In this document: one piece after another, positions 25,127-32,712 of the stretch
Position numbering within the stretch: the stretch's first letter is position 1
Layout of the letters: each line of letters begins with the position of its first letter
Assembly (NCBI GenBank): GCA_031275595.1
Contig: JAISOO010000121.1
Location: 1 to 44,599 of the forward strand
Length of the DNA stretch: 44,599 nucleotides
Reading direction: 5' to 3'
From: Spirochaetaceae bacterium
GTDB taxonomy: Bacteria; Spirochaetota; Spirochaetia; Treponematales; Breznakiellaceae
Translations under genes and position numbers: made by a program
Notes under the pieces: generated by a model
What the model was told of the DNA's origin: nothing
Databases searched by the model: none
The model's input: the letters and a program-made list of their open reading frames with translations, nothing else

Positions 25127-25631
25127 ACAATTCAGGTTTTTTGAAACCACCCCCCTCCGCATATTTATCCCGCAGGGCTTTCGCCACCAGGGGGGGGACC
25201 ATGGCGGAAACATCTCCGTGAAAAGAAGCCAATTCTTTTATTGCCGAGGAGCGGAGTACAAAATACTCAGGATCGGTGGTCATAAATATGGTTTCTATGG
25301 AGGAGGCCAGGGCTTTATTCATCATGGAGAGTTCAAATTCATAGGAAAAATCCCCCATGCCCCTGACCCCCCGGAGCAGGAGCCGGATATTCCTTTCTTT
25401 GATAAAGTCCACAATCAGGGAATCGCAGAGGGCCACGGACACATTTTTCCACGGTTCCACCAGGGAACTTACGATGGAGACCCGTTCTGCCGCGGGAAAA
25501 AGGTATTTTTTTTGCCGGTTTTCGGCAACCACCACCAAAAGTTCATCAAATATACGGGCCGCCCGTTCAATGATATTGAGGTGTCCTAAGGTAGGGGGAT
25601 CAAAGGACCCCGGAAAAGCCGCAGTAAGCAT
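25125..25631 (-). CDS. coaD: Phosphopantetheine adenylyltransferase
   Basis: CoaD makes dephospho-CoA from phosphopantetheine and ATP. The product is 168 residues. FPGSFDPPTLGHLNIIERA near residues 6-24 holds the TxGH nucleotidyltransferase motif (here TLGH). LLRGVRGMGDFSYEFELSMMN near 90 and the later ISSTxxKE-type segment (VLRSSAIKELASFHGDVS) are signatures. The C-terminal KKPEL and the stop are encoded at the edge of the repeat insertion, so the original C-terminus may have changed by a few residues. Confidence 0.96.
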   Translation of the reverse strand: MLTAAFPGSFDPPTLGHLNIIERAARIFDELLVVVAENRQKKYLFPAAERVSIVSSLVEPWKNVSVALCDSLIVDFIKERNIRLLLRGVRGMGDFSYEFELSMMNKALASSIETIFMTTDPEYFVLRSSAIKELASFHGDVSAMVPPLVAKALRDKYAEGGGFKKPEL

Positions 25632-25899
25632 AAGCTACCATAACCAAGGGAGCTAATCCGGTCAAGGCCGGCGCTGCCCAGGGCATCGGCGTTTACCCTG
25701 AGGGCACGGCCTCATACAGGAAACCCGAACCCAGGGCGTACATCATGCGGCGTTCGGCGCTCGCCCGTTTCTTTTCCGTCTTTCTTTCCCTCAGCCGGCA
25801 TAATGCCATCTTCCGCGGGATATTCAAATTGAGAACCCCATTCCCAGTCCTCACCCGGCACTCGTCTTCCCGAACAACTATGTCCAGTTGACGGGGCCC

Positions 25900-27822
25900 C
25901 TACAGGCGATGATAACATTCATCGATAATGGGGACTATCGAATCCAGGGTAAAACCTAATTTTTCCAGGTCCTTTTTTTCCTGGCTTTCTTCCCAATTCA
26001 TATAAGGGTCCGAATAGTGATTCTTCAAGAAATTATAAACCAGATCCTCCGCCGCTCCCGGGAGGGTAAAAAAGAGCCTCTTCCCGGAGCCCATAACTTT
26101 TCTGATTGCCCCCCGGACCCGGGAGAGAAAGCGGTCCTGATACACGTCGTAAGAACGGCCGGAAAGTTCCCGAAGGCGGTCGGAGACGGATCCGCTGGGT
26201 TTGTTCTGGGATCCGGACGGACGGCGGCCCGCTGGCTTGGCTGACGCGGCCCTGGCCTGAACCGCCGGTTTAGCCGGCGCGGGGGGGGCTTTAGCCCGGA
26301 CCGGGGACCCGGCAGACATAGGAGCGGGCTTGGCCTGAACCGCCGGCTTGGACGACACAGGGGCAGCCCTGGCCTGAACTGCCGGCTTGGCGCGGACCGG
26401 GGACCCGGCAGACGCGGAGATGGCTTTGGCCTGAACCGCCGTCTTGGGCGGCGCGGGAGCGGCCCTGGCCCGGACCGGGGACCCGGCAGCGGGCTTGGCG
26501 CGGCCCCTGGAGCGGATCGGAAGGGTTTTGACCCGGGCCTTGGCGCGGGTCAAAGCCGGGGGGGGACGCTTGGGACGGCTCAGGGCCGGGGCGGCCTGGG
26601 GAGGGACAACGGCCCCGGCGCTTTCAACGGGCCGGGGCGGAGCTATACGGGAGGGCTTCCGGGGTTTCCGGCGGAAAGCGGAAGGCGGCGAAGCGGCGGG
26701 GGAAACTTTGGAGGCCTTTCCCGATTTTGCCGGCGTACCAGCCCGGCGGGACTTGGTTTTCCTGAAAACCATCCGCGGGCCGGCGGTTTCCGGCCGGCTT
26801 TGCGGGGCGGCCTCCCTGGAAGCCTGCTGTTCCAGCGCCGATTTTATCGAAGTCCACTTCATCTGGAGGTATACATCCCCCCGAATGGAATAATAGTACC
26901 CCGTCACCAGGACCGACATAACCGAGGCGAGAATCTCGTCATCCCGGAAGTTATTCGCCCTGCCCCGGCGGATAGCCATATACACCCCATGGTGTTTGGT
27001 ACCGTATTTTTTTGAATAGAAATAAAGAAGCTGCTCAAAAGCCGAATCGTGGATGTGATTCCAGTATTTGATGCAATACGCCAGGGTTTGATCCTCCGGC
27101 TTGATCATATCCCCGGAAATTTCGATTCGGGCCAGATCATCCGGCGAAAATTGAATCGCCGCCAGGTCTATCATGGGATGGGGCCGGGATATCCGGCGCC
27201 CCCGTTTTTTTTGCCGGGAATAACTTTTCCAGTCCTCCCGGATCTGCCGCTGCCGCTCCCGTTCCAGTTCCTGCTGCCGCTGGTTCTCCCGGCGGCTTAT
27301 GGCCTCCTCTACCACCGATAAAGACTGGTTCAGGTAGGCATGGATCAATTCCACCGCCTTGGTCATGGATTTGACGTAAAAATCAAGCTCCTCCGCATAG
27401 TGGAGCAGCCGTTCTATCCCCGCCTGGGCCTCATAGTGATCCTTGGGCAGGGCCAGCAGGATATCATCCGCCGCTTTTATGGTGGAAATGACATCCCGCT
27501 CATTATAGGATTCGACTTTTTCGACGATATACACAATGGTCTTTCTGACCCGATCCAGGGCGCGGGCCCCCAAATTCCGGTAGGCCCTGGCCAGGATGGC
27601 TTTGTACGCGGGGTCCCGGGAACGGTAACACCGCATGAGCAAGGCCCTGAATTCATCCTGGGGATACCGGGGTTTCAGGCGGGTCTGATATATAGCCAGG
27701 GCGTCCTGGGGACGGTGGGAATTTCTTAATTCAAAATACCGCTCAATATCAGGATCATAATCCGGGGACAGAAAAGGATACTCCAACCGTAGTAATTCAT
27801 CCTCTATTTTCTGTACATTCAT
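25900..27822 (-). CDS. Large protein with Ala/Pro/Lys low-complexity region, unknown function
   Basis: The product is 640 residues. Residues 1 to about 180 are helical (RYFELRNSHRPQDALAIYQ resembles a TPR-like start). A coiled, charged stretch near 190 (ENQRQQELERERQRQIRED) is followed by a globular part to about 350. Residues about 360-560 are Ala/Pro/Lys/Arg-rich with repeats such as KPAVQAKPAP and SAGSPVRAK. A helical C-terminus (about 570-640) follows. There is no signal peptide. I do not recognise the family. I chose the ATG at 27822 because a -10 box sits 7 nt before it and the upstream frame reads into the divergent promoter region. It could bind nucleic acid through the basic tail; this is inference. 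Confidence 0.75.
   Translation of the reverse strand: MNVQKIEDELLRLEYPFLSPDYDPDIERYFELRNSHRPQDALAIYQTRLKPRYPQDEFRALLMRCYRSRDPAYKAILARAYRNLGARALDRVRKTIVYIVEKVESYNERDVISTIKAADDILLALPKDHYEAQAGIERLLHYAEELDFYVKSMTKAVELIHAYLNQSLSVVEEAISRRENQRQQELERERQRQIREDWKSYSRQKKRGRRISRPHPMIDLAAIQFSPDDLARIEISGDMIKPEDQTLAYCIKYWNHIHDSAFEQLLYFYSKKYGTKHHGVYMAIRRGRANNFRDDEILASVMSVLVTGYYYSIRGDVYLQMKWTSIKSALEQQASREAAPQSRPETAGPRMVFRKTKSRRAGTPAKSGKASKVSPAASPPSAFRRKPRKPSRIAPPRPVESAGAVVPPQAAPALSRPKRPPPALTRAKARVKTLPIRSRGRAKPAAGSPVRARAAPAPPKTAVQAKAISASAGSPVRAKPAVQARAAPVSSKPAVQAKPAPMSAGSPVRAKAPPAPAKPAVQARAASAKPAGRRPSGSQNKPSGSVSDRLRELSGRSYDVYQDRFLSRVRGAIRKVMGSGKRLFFTLPGAAEDLVYNFLKNHYSDPYMNWEESQEKKDLEKLGFTLDSIVPIIDECYHRL
26240..26500 (-). 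repeat. Imperfect in-gene repeats encoding PAVQA/GSPVRA units
   Basis: The DNA unit ggcctgaaccgccgg and the unit cggaccggggacccggcag recur at irregular steps of about 40-60 bp. They encode the PAVQAK and SAGSPVRAK motifs of the low-complexity segment. Copy number is likely to vary between strains. Confidence 0.7.
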
Positions 27823-27829
27823 TAGGATA

Positions 27830-27858
27830 AGTATAAAATGAAACAATATTTTTGTATA
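27830..27858 (-). promoter_or_regulatory. Predicted promoter of the low-complexity protein gene (leaderless)
   Basis: On the minus strand: TATACA, a 17-bp spacer, TATACT, then TATCCTA and the ATG at 27822. No ribosome-binding site is visible. The -35 is weak. Confidence 0.45.
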
Positions 27859-27892
27859 CCAAGCCGGTAATAAATACCGCCGCCCGGCCGTG

Positions 27893-27921
27893 TTGTCCCA
27901 AGTTTTCCGGTATGGTATAAT
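27893..27921 (+). promoter_or_regulatory. Predicted promoter of the cyclophilin-FKBP gene (leaderless)
   Basis: TTGTCC (27893-27898), a 17-bp spacer, TATAAT (27916-27921), then AAAGC and the ATG at 27927. The transcription start would fall at or just inside the start codon. No ribosome-binding site is visible. Confidence 0.55.
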
Positions 27922-27926
27922 AAAGC

Positions 27927-28958
27927 ATGGGTATTTTTTCAAAATTTTCTTTTGGGTGTCTTATTTTGGCTTGTTTGACCGGAACCGCCGCCTGTACCGC
28001 CGGGGAAAAAAACGACCTGGGGGACGGGTTATTTGCCGTCATCAAAACCGGCAAGGGGGATATGATCCTGCGGCTTGAGTACCAACGGGCACCCCTTACG
28101 GTCTGCAATTTTGTGGCCCTGGCAGAGGGTAAAATGAACAGTACCGGGGGGAAACCCTTCTACGACGGGCTCTCCTTTCACCGGGTGGTGGAGGATTTTA
28201 TGATCCAGGGGGGCGATCCCCTGGGGAACGGGACCGGCGGGCCGGGGTATAGCTTTCCCGATGAATTTGATCCCGGCCTTATCCACGACGGCCCGGGGGT
28301 TCTTTCCATGGCCAACGCGGGGCCCGGCACCAATGGGAGCCAGTTTTTCATTACCCACCGGGCCACCCCCTGGCTGGACGGCAAACATTCGGTTTTCGGC
28401 CGTATTGTCCGGGGACAGGAGGTGGTGGACGCGATCCGGCAGGGCGACCGTATCGAAAAGGTCACTATCATCCGGAACGGAAGCGAAGCCGGGGCCTTTA
28501 AGGGGGATCAGGCGGCTTTTGACGGGCTGCTGCGGCAGGCGGTCGCGGCGGCGGTGGAGAAGGTCCGGGTGAAACGGGATGAGGATATGGCCGAAATTGA
28601 TGCGAAATATCCGGATACCGTCAAAACCCCGTCGGGACTGCGGTATACCATTATCCAGGAGGGAACAGGGCCCAAGCCGGTCCCCGGCCAAACCGTGTCG
28701 GTGGGATATAAGGGGATGTTCCTCTCCGGCCAGGTTTTTGACGCCTCTGATTTGCACGGCGGCCCCCTGGAATTCCAGGCCGGGGCGGGACAGATCATCC
28801 CCGGCTGGGAAGAAACGGTCCTGGACATGCGCCTGGGTGAAAAGCGGCGGGTAATTATCCCCCCGGAACTGGCCTACGGCGAGCAGGGCGCCGGCAGCGG
28901 GGCGATTCCCGGAAATACCTTCCTGGTTTTTGAGATGGAATTGACCGGAATTCGGTAA
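27927..28958 (+). CDS. Dual-family immunophilin: cyclophilin fused to FKBP, lipoprotein
   Basis: The product is 343 residues with two peptidyl-prolyl isomerase folds. The signal peptide ends in TAAC (Cys about 23), so it is probably a lipoprotein. The cyclophilin part (about 35-190) has [31 protein letters not shown] and the [12 protein letters not shown] segment; the catalytic Arg is in FHRV. A helical linker of about 40 residues follows. The FKBP part (about 240-343) has [17 protein letters not shown], the IIPGWEE motif and [13 protein letters not shown]. Proteins with this cyclophilin-FKBP order have been described from treponemes. It should fold envelope proteins. Confidence 0.95.
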   Translation: MGIFSKFSFGCLILACLTGTAACTAGEKNDLGDGLFAVIKTGKGDMILRLEYQRAPLTVCNFVALAEGKMNSTGGKPFYDGLSFHRVVEDFMIQGGDPLGNGTGGPGYSFPDEFDPGLIHDGPGVLSMANAGPGTNGSQFFITHRATPWLDGKHSVFGRIVRGQEVVDAIRQGDRIEKVTIIRNGSEAGAFKGDQAAFDGLLRQAVAAAVEKVRVKRDEDMAEIDAKYPDTVKTPSGLRYTIIQEGTGPKPVPGQTVSVGYKGMFLSGQVFDASDLHGGPLEFQAGAGQIIPGWEETVLDMRLGEKRRVIIPPELAYGEQGAGSGAIPGNTFLVFEMELTGIR

Positions 28959-28973
28959 GGGGCCTCGCAGTTT

Positions 28974-28991
28974 GTTGCGCTTTAGCGCAAC
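28974..28991. other. Small hairpin between two convergent genes
   Basis: GTTGCGC-TTTA-GCGCAAC forms a 7-bp stem with a 4-nt loop between the stops of the immunophilin and ApbE genes. A T tract is missing. It may still end or protect transcripts from both sides. Confidence 0.35.
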
Positions 28992-29023
28992 ATCGTATAA
29001 AAATTCACAAGTGCAACAGGCTC

Positions 29024-30109
29024 CTATCTCAGTATCCGGTAGCGGCCGCCGGCCAGGGTAAAATGTTCCAAAGCCCCGGGGGTTCCCCGGATACTCAGGT
29101 CCTGAAAGACAAAAAGGGCTTCGACGTTTTCCAGGGAATCAACCAGGCTCCGGCCTTCTTCATAGCCCAGGACAAAGAGGGCGGTGGAGAGGGCGTCGGC
29201 GTCGATGGAAGCGTCGGCGATAACCGTTACCGAAAGGAGGCCCCGGTCCGCCGGATACCCGTCGGCGGTGGAGAGGATATGGTGGTATCGCCGGCCCCCG
29301 GCCTCCAAAAACCGTTCATATACCCCGGAGGTAACGACGCTTTTTTCCCCAAGCTCCAGGACGCCGATATAGACTCCCCGGGCATCCAGGGGATCCTGAA
29401 CGGCGATGCGCCAGGGGGCCCCTTTCCCTTTTGATCCCAGGGCATAGATATTCCCCCCCAGGTCTATAAGGGCCCCGGAAATCCCCGCCCCCTTGATAAG
29501 CGCGGCCGCCTCGTCCGCGGCATATCCCTTGGCAATGGCCCCCAAATCCAGCTCCATACCGGCTTTGGGCAGAAAGACGGTCCCCGCCGCGGTATCGATG
29601 ATCACATCCCGCCAGTTGACCAGGCCCAGGGCCCCGCGGATCTCCCCTTCCGCCGGGATCCGGGCGTGTTCGGTACCGATACCCCAGAGCTTGACCAGGG
29701 GGCCCACGGTGGGATCAAAGGCCCCGCCGCTCAATTCGGCATAACGGAGGGCGGCGGAAAGGACCGTGAGCACCTCCCCGCTCACCGGTACCGGCGCGAC
29801 GCCCGCGTACCGATTGATCCGGGCCACCTCGGTATCCGCCGCATTGGCGCTCATACGCCCCTCTATCTCCCGGAGCCGGGCAAAAACAGCACCGTATAAT
29901 GGGGCGGTCCCCTCCCGGTACAGATTGACGATACAGACGGTTCCCAGCACAAATTCGGACCGGGCCGGCGGAATTTTGCCGCAGCCCGTTAAAACCGCCC
30001 ACCATACCAGAAACAAGGCCCCGGACCGCCGTAAAACAGGGGCTTGGGGGGGCGCAGCCCGGGGCGGCGCGGGAAAAACAGGCCTGAAACCGCTTTTTAC
30101 CAGGTCCAT
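29024..30109 (-). CDS. apbE: FAD:protein FMN transferase (ApbE), lipoprotein
   Basis: ApbE attaches FMN covalently to Thr of envelope flavoproteins such as RNF or NQR subunits. The product is 361 residues. The N-terminal segment ends in the lipobox LTGC near residue 43. Family motifs are LDLGAIAKGYAADEA near 177, the GGNIYA segment near 208, SVVTSGVYERF near 246 and DADALSTALFVLG near 297. No target flavoprotein lies in the window. No good ribosome-binding site is seen, and a downstream start is possible. Confidence 0.93.
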   Translation of the reverse strand: MDLVKSGFRPVFPAPPRAAPPQAPVLRRSGALFLVWWAVLTGCGKIPPARSEFVLGTVCIVNLYREGTAPLYGAVFARLREIEGRMSANAADTEVARINRYAGVAPVPVSGEVLTVLSAALRYAELSGGAFDPTVGPLVKLWGIGTEHARIPAEGEIRGALGLVNWRDVIIDTAAGTVFLPKAGMELDLGAIAKGYAADEAAALIKGAGISGALIDLGGNIYALGSKGKGAPWRIAVQDPLDARGVYIGVLELGEKSVVTSGVYERFLEAGGRRYHHILSTADGYPADRGLLSVTVIADASIDADALSTALFVLGYEEGRSLVDSLENVEALFVFQDLSIRGTPGALEHFTLAGGRYRILR

Positions 30110-30257
30110 TTCAAAACCGGCCGGTCTTTTTTGAACAATTTACCGCTCCTCCGTCGCTGGCCCGGCGGGGCAAGGGCGTGTCCCGCCGATCCTGCCCTTT
30201 CGCCGTCCGCGAAACGCCGATATTTTCAAAATTGGAATTTTAAAACCGCCAAAAACC

Positions 30258-30286
30258 TTGAAAGTTCCCCGTCTTTGGGATATAAT
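30258..30286 (+). promoter_or_regulatory. Predicted promoter of the PilZ-type gene (leaderless)
   Basis: TTGAAA (30258-30263), a 17-bp spacer, TATAAT (30281-30286), then ACTCCT and the ATG at 30293. This is the best example of the leaderless arrangement in the window, as there is no purine-rich site between -10 and ATG. Confidence 0.65.
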
Positions 30287-30292
30287 ACTCCT

Positions 30293-31069
30293 ATGGCTGT
30301 TGACAGTAACCCTTCCGATATTACGGGAAAAAAAATTTTTTTTCTACATCCCACCGCTTTGGTTCAAAATGAAGTAGCGGCGGCCCTTATACAGCGGGAA
30401 CTCGAGGTGTATATTGTCAGAGATCATGTAAAGATACGCCGGATTCTTAAAAAATATCCCGACTCCATCGTATTCGCAAATATTGATAACGGGATGCCTG
30501 AAAAAGACTGGGACACCTGGATCCGGGGCGTTTTGGCTGATCCCCCCACGGCAAACATCGCTTTCGGTATTTTTGCCTCCGAATATAACGGAGCCCTGGC
30601 CCATAAATACGTGGACAGCATTAAGGTTAAATGCGGGTATATGGTGATAAAACCGGATACAAGAAAATCTATTATTCAGCTCCTGGAGATCCTGAAATCC
30701 GTTGACGCCTGGGGCAGAAGAAAATACATCCGGGTTACTTCGGATAACGAGGCCCTTACCACTATCAACCTGCCCCATGAAAACGATTTTATCAAGGGTA
30801 CTATCAAGGATATCAGCGTGGCCGGTTTATCCTGCTCTTTCCCCGTTGATCCTAATATCGAAAAGAATTCCCTGATATCCAGTATCCAAATCAAACTGCA
30901 AAGTATGCTGTTAAAGGCCGAGGGGATAGTGTTCGGCTCCCGTATGGACGGCCTGAGCAAAATATACGTGATCATGTTTACCCAACGAACCGACCCCGAG
31001 GTCCGGGTAAAGATCCGTAAGTTTACCCAAGCTACGTTACAGGCCAGGATGAACGCGGAATTACGGTAA
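30293..31069 (+). CDS. PilZ-domain protein, probable cyclic-di-GMP effector
   Basis: The product is 258 residues. The N-terminal half (1 to about 135) resembles a receiver-like alpha/beta fold without an evident phosphorylation Asp. The C-terminal half begins with RRKYIRVTSDNEALTTINL, matching the RxxxR part of PilZ, and continues with IKDISVAGLSCSF, matching the D/NxSxxG motif. It therefore probably binds cyclic-di-GMP. No membrane segment is present. The start follows a -10 box by 6 nt. The partner or output is unknown. Confidence 0.82.
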   Translation: MAVDSNPSDITGKKIFFLHPTALVQNEVAAALIQRELEVYIVRDHVKIRRILKKYPDSIVFANIDNGMPEKDWDTWIRGVLADPPTANIAFGIFASEYNGALAHKYVDSIKVKCGYMVIKPDTRKSIIQLLEILKSVDAWGRRKYIRVTSDNEALTTINLPHENDFIKGTIKDISVAGLSCSFPVDPNIEKNSLISSIQIKLQSMLLKAEGIVFGSRMDGLSKIYVIMFTQRTDPEVRVKIRKFTQATLQARMNAELR

Positions 31070-31090
31070 ACGCCCCATGCCGCCGGGCCC

Positions 31091-31588
31091 CTACCGCTGG
31101 CCTTCCGCTTCCGCCTGGGTGCTTTTCCTCCAGAACTGGCTGCGGCCTATTCCCAGGCCAATCTCACCCCGCATCTCCAGGGTATCGACCTTGTACCGTC
31201 TGCCGTCCGCCGCCCGGAAGGTGATCCGGCATTTGTACATATTGCCGGTTTCGGGGTCCACGATATTACCGCCGCTCCACTGGCCCGGCCTGTCCATGGT
31301 CAATCCGAAGATCCAGGGGGTTCCCCTTACGGGGAGTTGGTTTACCTTCCCCGGCACGGGAAAATTCGGGTAGGACTCCTTGCATTTATCGGCCTTGACA
31401 TCCGGGGGATACCCGACGACACCGAGAATTTTACCGTAAAGTTTGCCCCCGCTCTGATAGATCTGCCAGCCCGCGGTGGGATTGCCGGTTTTATCGTCCA
31501 CGCTGACCCAGTAACCCTCCACGGAATCCGCAACAAGGACCCCCGCGCCCAAGGCGAAGATCACGGCTAATACGATTCCTTTCTTCAT
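31091..31588 (-). CDS. DUF2147-family exported protein
   Basis: The product is 165 residues. A signal peptide covers residues 1-20 (ending VLVAD). The mature part has EGYWVSVDDKTGNPTAGWQIY, GKLYGKILG and the later NIVDPETGNMYKCR segment, all typical of the DUF2147 beta-barrel family. GGAGAGGCAGG lies before the ATG. It is convergent with the PilZ gene (22 bp apart). The function of the family is not known. Confidence 0.88.
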   Translation of the reverse strand: MKKGIVLAVIFALGAGVLVADSVEGYWVSVDDKTGNPTAGWQIYQSGGKLYGKILGVVGYPPDVKADKCKESYPNFPVPGKVNQLPVRGTPWIFGLTMDRPGQWSGGNIVDPETGNMYKCRITFRAADGRRYKVDTLEMRGEIGLGIGRSQFWRKSTQAEAEGQR

Positions 31589-31689
31589 ACCTGCCTCTCC
31601 TCATGGTCTATAGGGAAGCGCCGGAATCCGCCGGTTTCAGAGCCTCCCCTTCTATAAAGATATACGGCGGCCGGATAATAGTAAAGGGA

Positions 31690-31809
31690 GAGGCTTTCCC
31701 AAAACTTCAGTTTTTGGGAAAGCAACCTTGAATTTTATGGGAAAAAACGGGCTTCAGACCGTTTTTTCAAGAGCCTTCCACAAAACCAACCGGGTTTTGG
31801 GAAAGGCTC
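31690..31809 (+). repeat. Three-hairpin intergenic repeat, intact copy with GGGA duplication
   Basis: It reads A-B-C on the plus strand. The flanks are GGGA at 31686-31689 and 31810-31813. It lies between divergent genes, so a simple terminator role does not fit this copy. Confidence 0.8.
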
Positions 31810-31903
31810 GGGATAAAGGGAGGGGCCCCAGGGCCAGGGCGAGCGCATTATTTTGAGGTATGTTCTCCTTTCGGTTAGATTTTTTATGAGGCAACGCGAA
31901 GTC

Positions 31904-31933
31904 TTGTATCTTTTTCAATCCATACTATATAAT
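31904..31933 (+). promoter_or_regulatory. Predicted promoter of the first LPP20-like gene
   Basis: TTGTAT (31904-31909), an 18-bp spacer and TATAAT (31928-31933). A start near 31940 would place the truncated repeat at 31973 in the 5' leader. Confidence 0.5.
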
Positions 31934-31972
31934 AGAAGATGTCGTGGTGAAGTAAGTGAAAAACGGTGAGGG

Positions 31973-32031
31973 ACCGCTTTTTCCTTCTAAATCTGAAGAC
32001 GCTTTCCTAAAACCGAAGTTTTGGAAAGGCC
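31973..32031 (-). repeat. Truncated repeat copy in the leader of the LPP20-like gene
   Basis: One arm of hairpin B (CCGCTTTTTCC) and a full hairpin A (GCTTTCCTAAAAC and complement with tip CGAAG) remain, and hairpin C is missing. It ends about 8 nt before the GAGGAG ribosome-binding site, so it may affect translation of the gene. Confidence 0.55.
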
Positions 32032-32052
32032 CATAATTTTGAGGAGCTTGAA

Positions 32053-32637
32053 ATGAAAAAGACCTGTTTTGTTTTTTTAGGATTGGTATGCGCCGTCTTG
32101 GGGTTGATAAACTGTAAATCATCCCCCCAGACCCAATCTTTAAAGATTAAGGATGAGAATATCCCTGAGTGGATCAATGATTTTCCCCCGGAGGGGGTGC
32201 TGTGGGGAGTCGGTGCGTCCAAATCCTCTATTGATACCCTGGCCATGGAAACCGCGGAGCTACGGGCCCGGCAGGATATTTCCCGGCAGTTGACCACCAT
32301 AACCGACGGGCTGATCGAAACCTTTGCCCAGGAGGCGGGTTCCACCGACAGCCAGGCGGCTCTGGAGTATAAACAGTCCGTCGCCCGGGGCCTGACCAGC
32401 GCGAATCTCGTGGGCGCGGTTCCCGTTAAGCGCTGGAGGGCCCCCGACGGGACGTGGTGGTATCAGATTCAGATAGACAAATCCGCCGCGGCCCAAGTTG
32501 CAGCCGGTATTGTCGAAAACGAAGCCTCCCTGTATGCCCAATTTAAGGCTCAAAACGCGCTCCAAAAGATGGATGATCTGTTGGAAAAAAAGAAATCGGT
32601 TCCCCTTATTATAACCGACAGCAACGCGGCGCCCTGA
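32053..32637 (+). CDS. LPP20-family lipoprotein (first)
   Basis: The product is 194 residues. The signal peptide ends in LINC (Cys21). The segment PEWINDFPPEGVLWGVGASK followed by a helix with repeated Ala (ETAELRARQDISRQLTT) matches the LPP20 fold, found in many envelope lipoproteins. GAGGAG precedes the ATG. A strong hairpin follows the stop. It is separated by uvrB from a second LPP20-like gene and the LpoB-like gene, so the group may act in one envelope process. Confidence 0.85.
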   Translation: MKKTCFVFLGLVCAVLGLINCKSSPQTQSLKIKDENIPEWINDFPPEGVLWGVGASKSSIDTLAMETAELRARQDISRQLTTITDGLIETFAQEAGSTDSQAALEYKQSVARGLTSANLVGAVPVKRWRAPDGTWWYQIQIDKSAAAQVAAGIVENEASLYAQFKAQNALQKMDDLLEKKKSVPLIITDSNAAP

Positions 32638-32672
32638 CCCTTCGGGCGGGATTCTCCCGGCTTAAGATGACC

Positions 32673-32712
32673 GAACCCCTGAAAACCGCGGTTTTCAGGG
32701 GTTCTCTTTTTC
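32673..32712. terminator. Perfect 15-bp hairpin shared by the LPP20-like gene and uvrB
   Basis: GAACCCCTGAAAACC and GGTTTTCAGGGGTTC pair fully around a GC centre, followed by TCTTTTT on the plus strand. The hairpin overlaps the last codons and stop of uvrB. It is a clear terminator for the plus-strand gene and may serve both. Confidence 0.8.

Noticed and set aside
24663..25589. A plus-strand open frame that covers rpmF antisense, a repeat and coaD antisense
   Set aside because: It merges two antisense shadows through the repeat, so it is not a gene.
25632..25899. A 68-codon open frame upstream of coaD
   Set aside because: It has no ribosome-binding site, no family resemblance and an irregular composition; I treat the region as non-coding.
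6645..29025. A shared GGAGCCTGTTGC at the macrodomain 3' end and in the apbE spacer
   Set aside because: About 13 bp of identity with no clear extension is too short to call a repeat.
31690..31809. All three-hairpin repeats as plain transcription terminators
   Set aside because: This copy lies between divergent genes and another lies upstream of proS. The flanking 4-bp duplications point to insertion. Some copies may still end transcripts.
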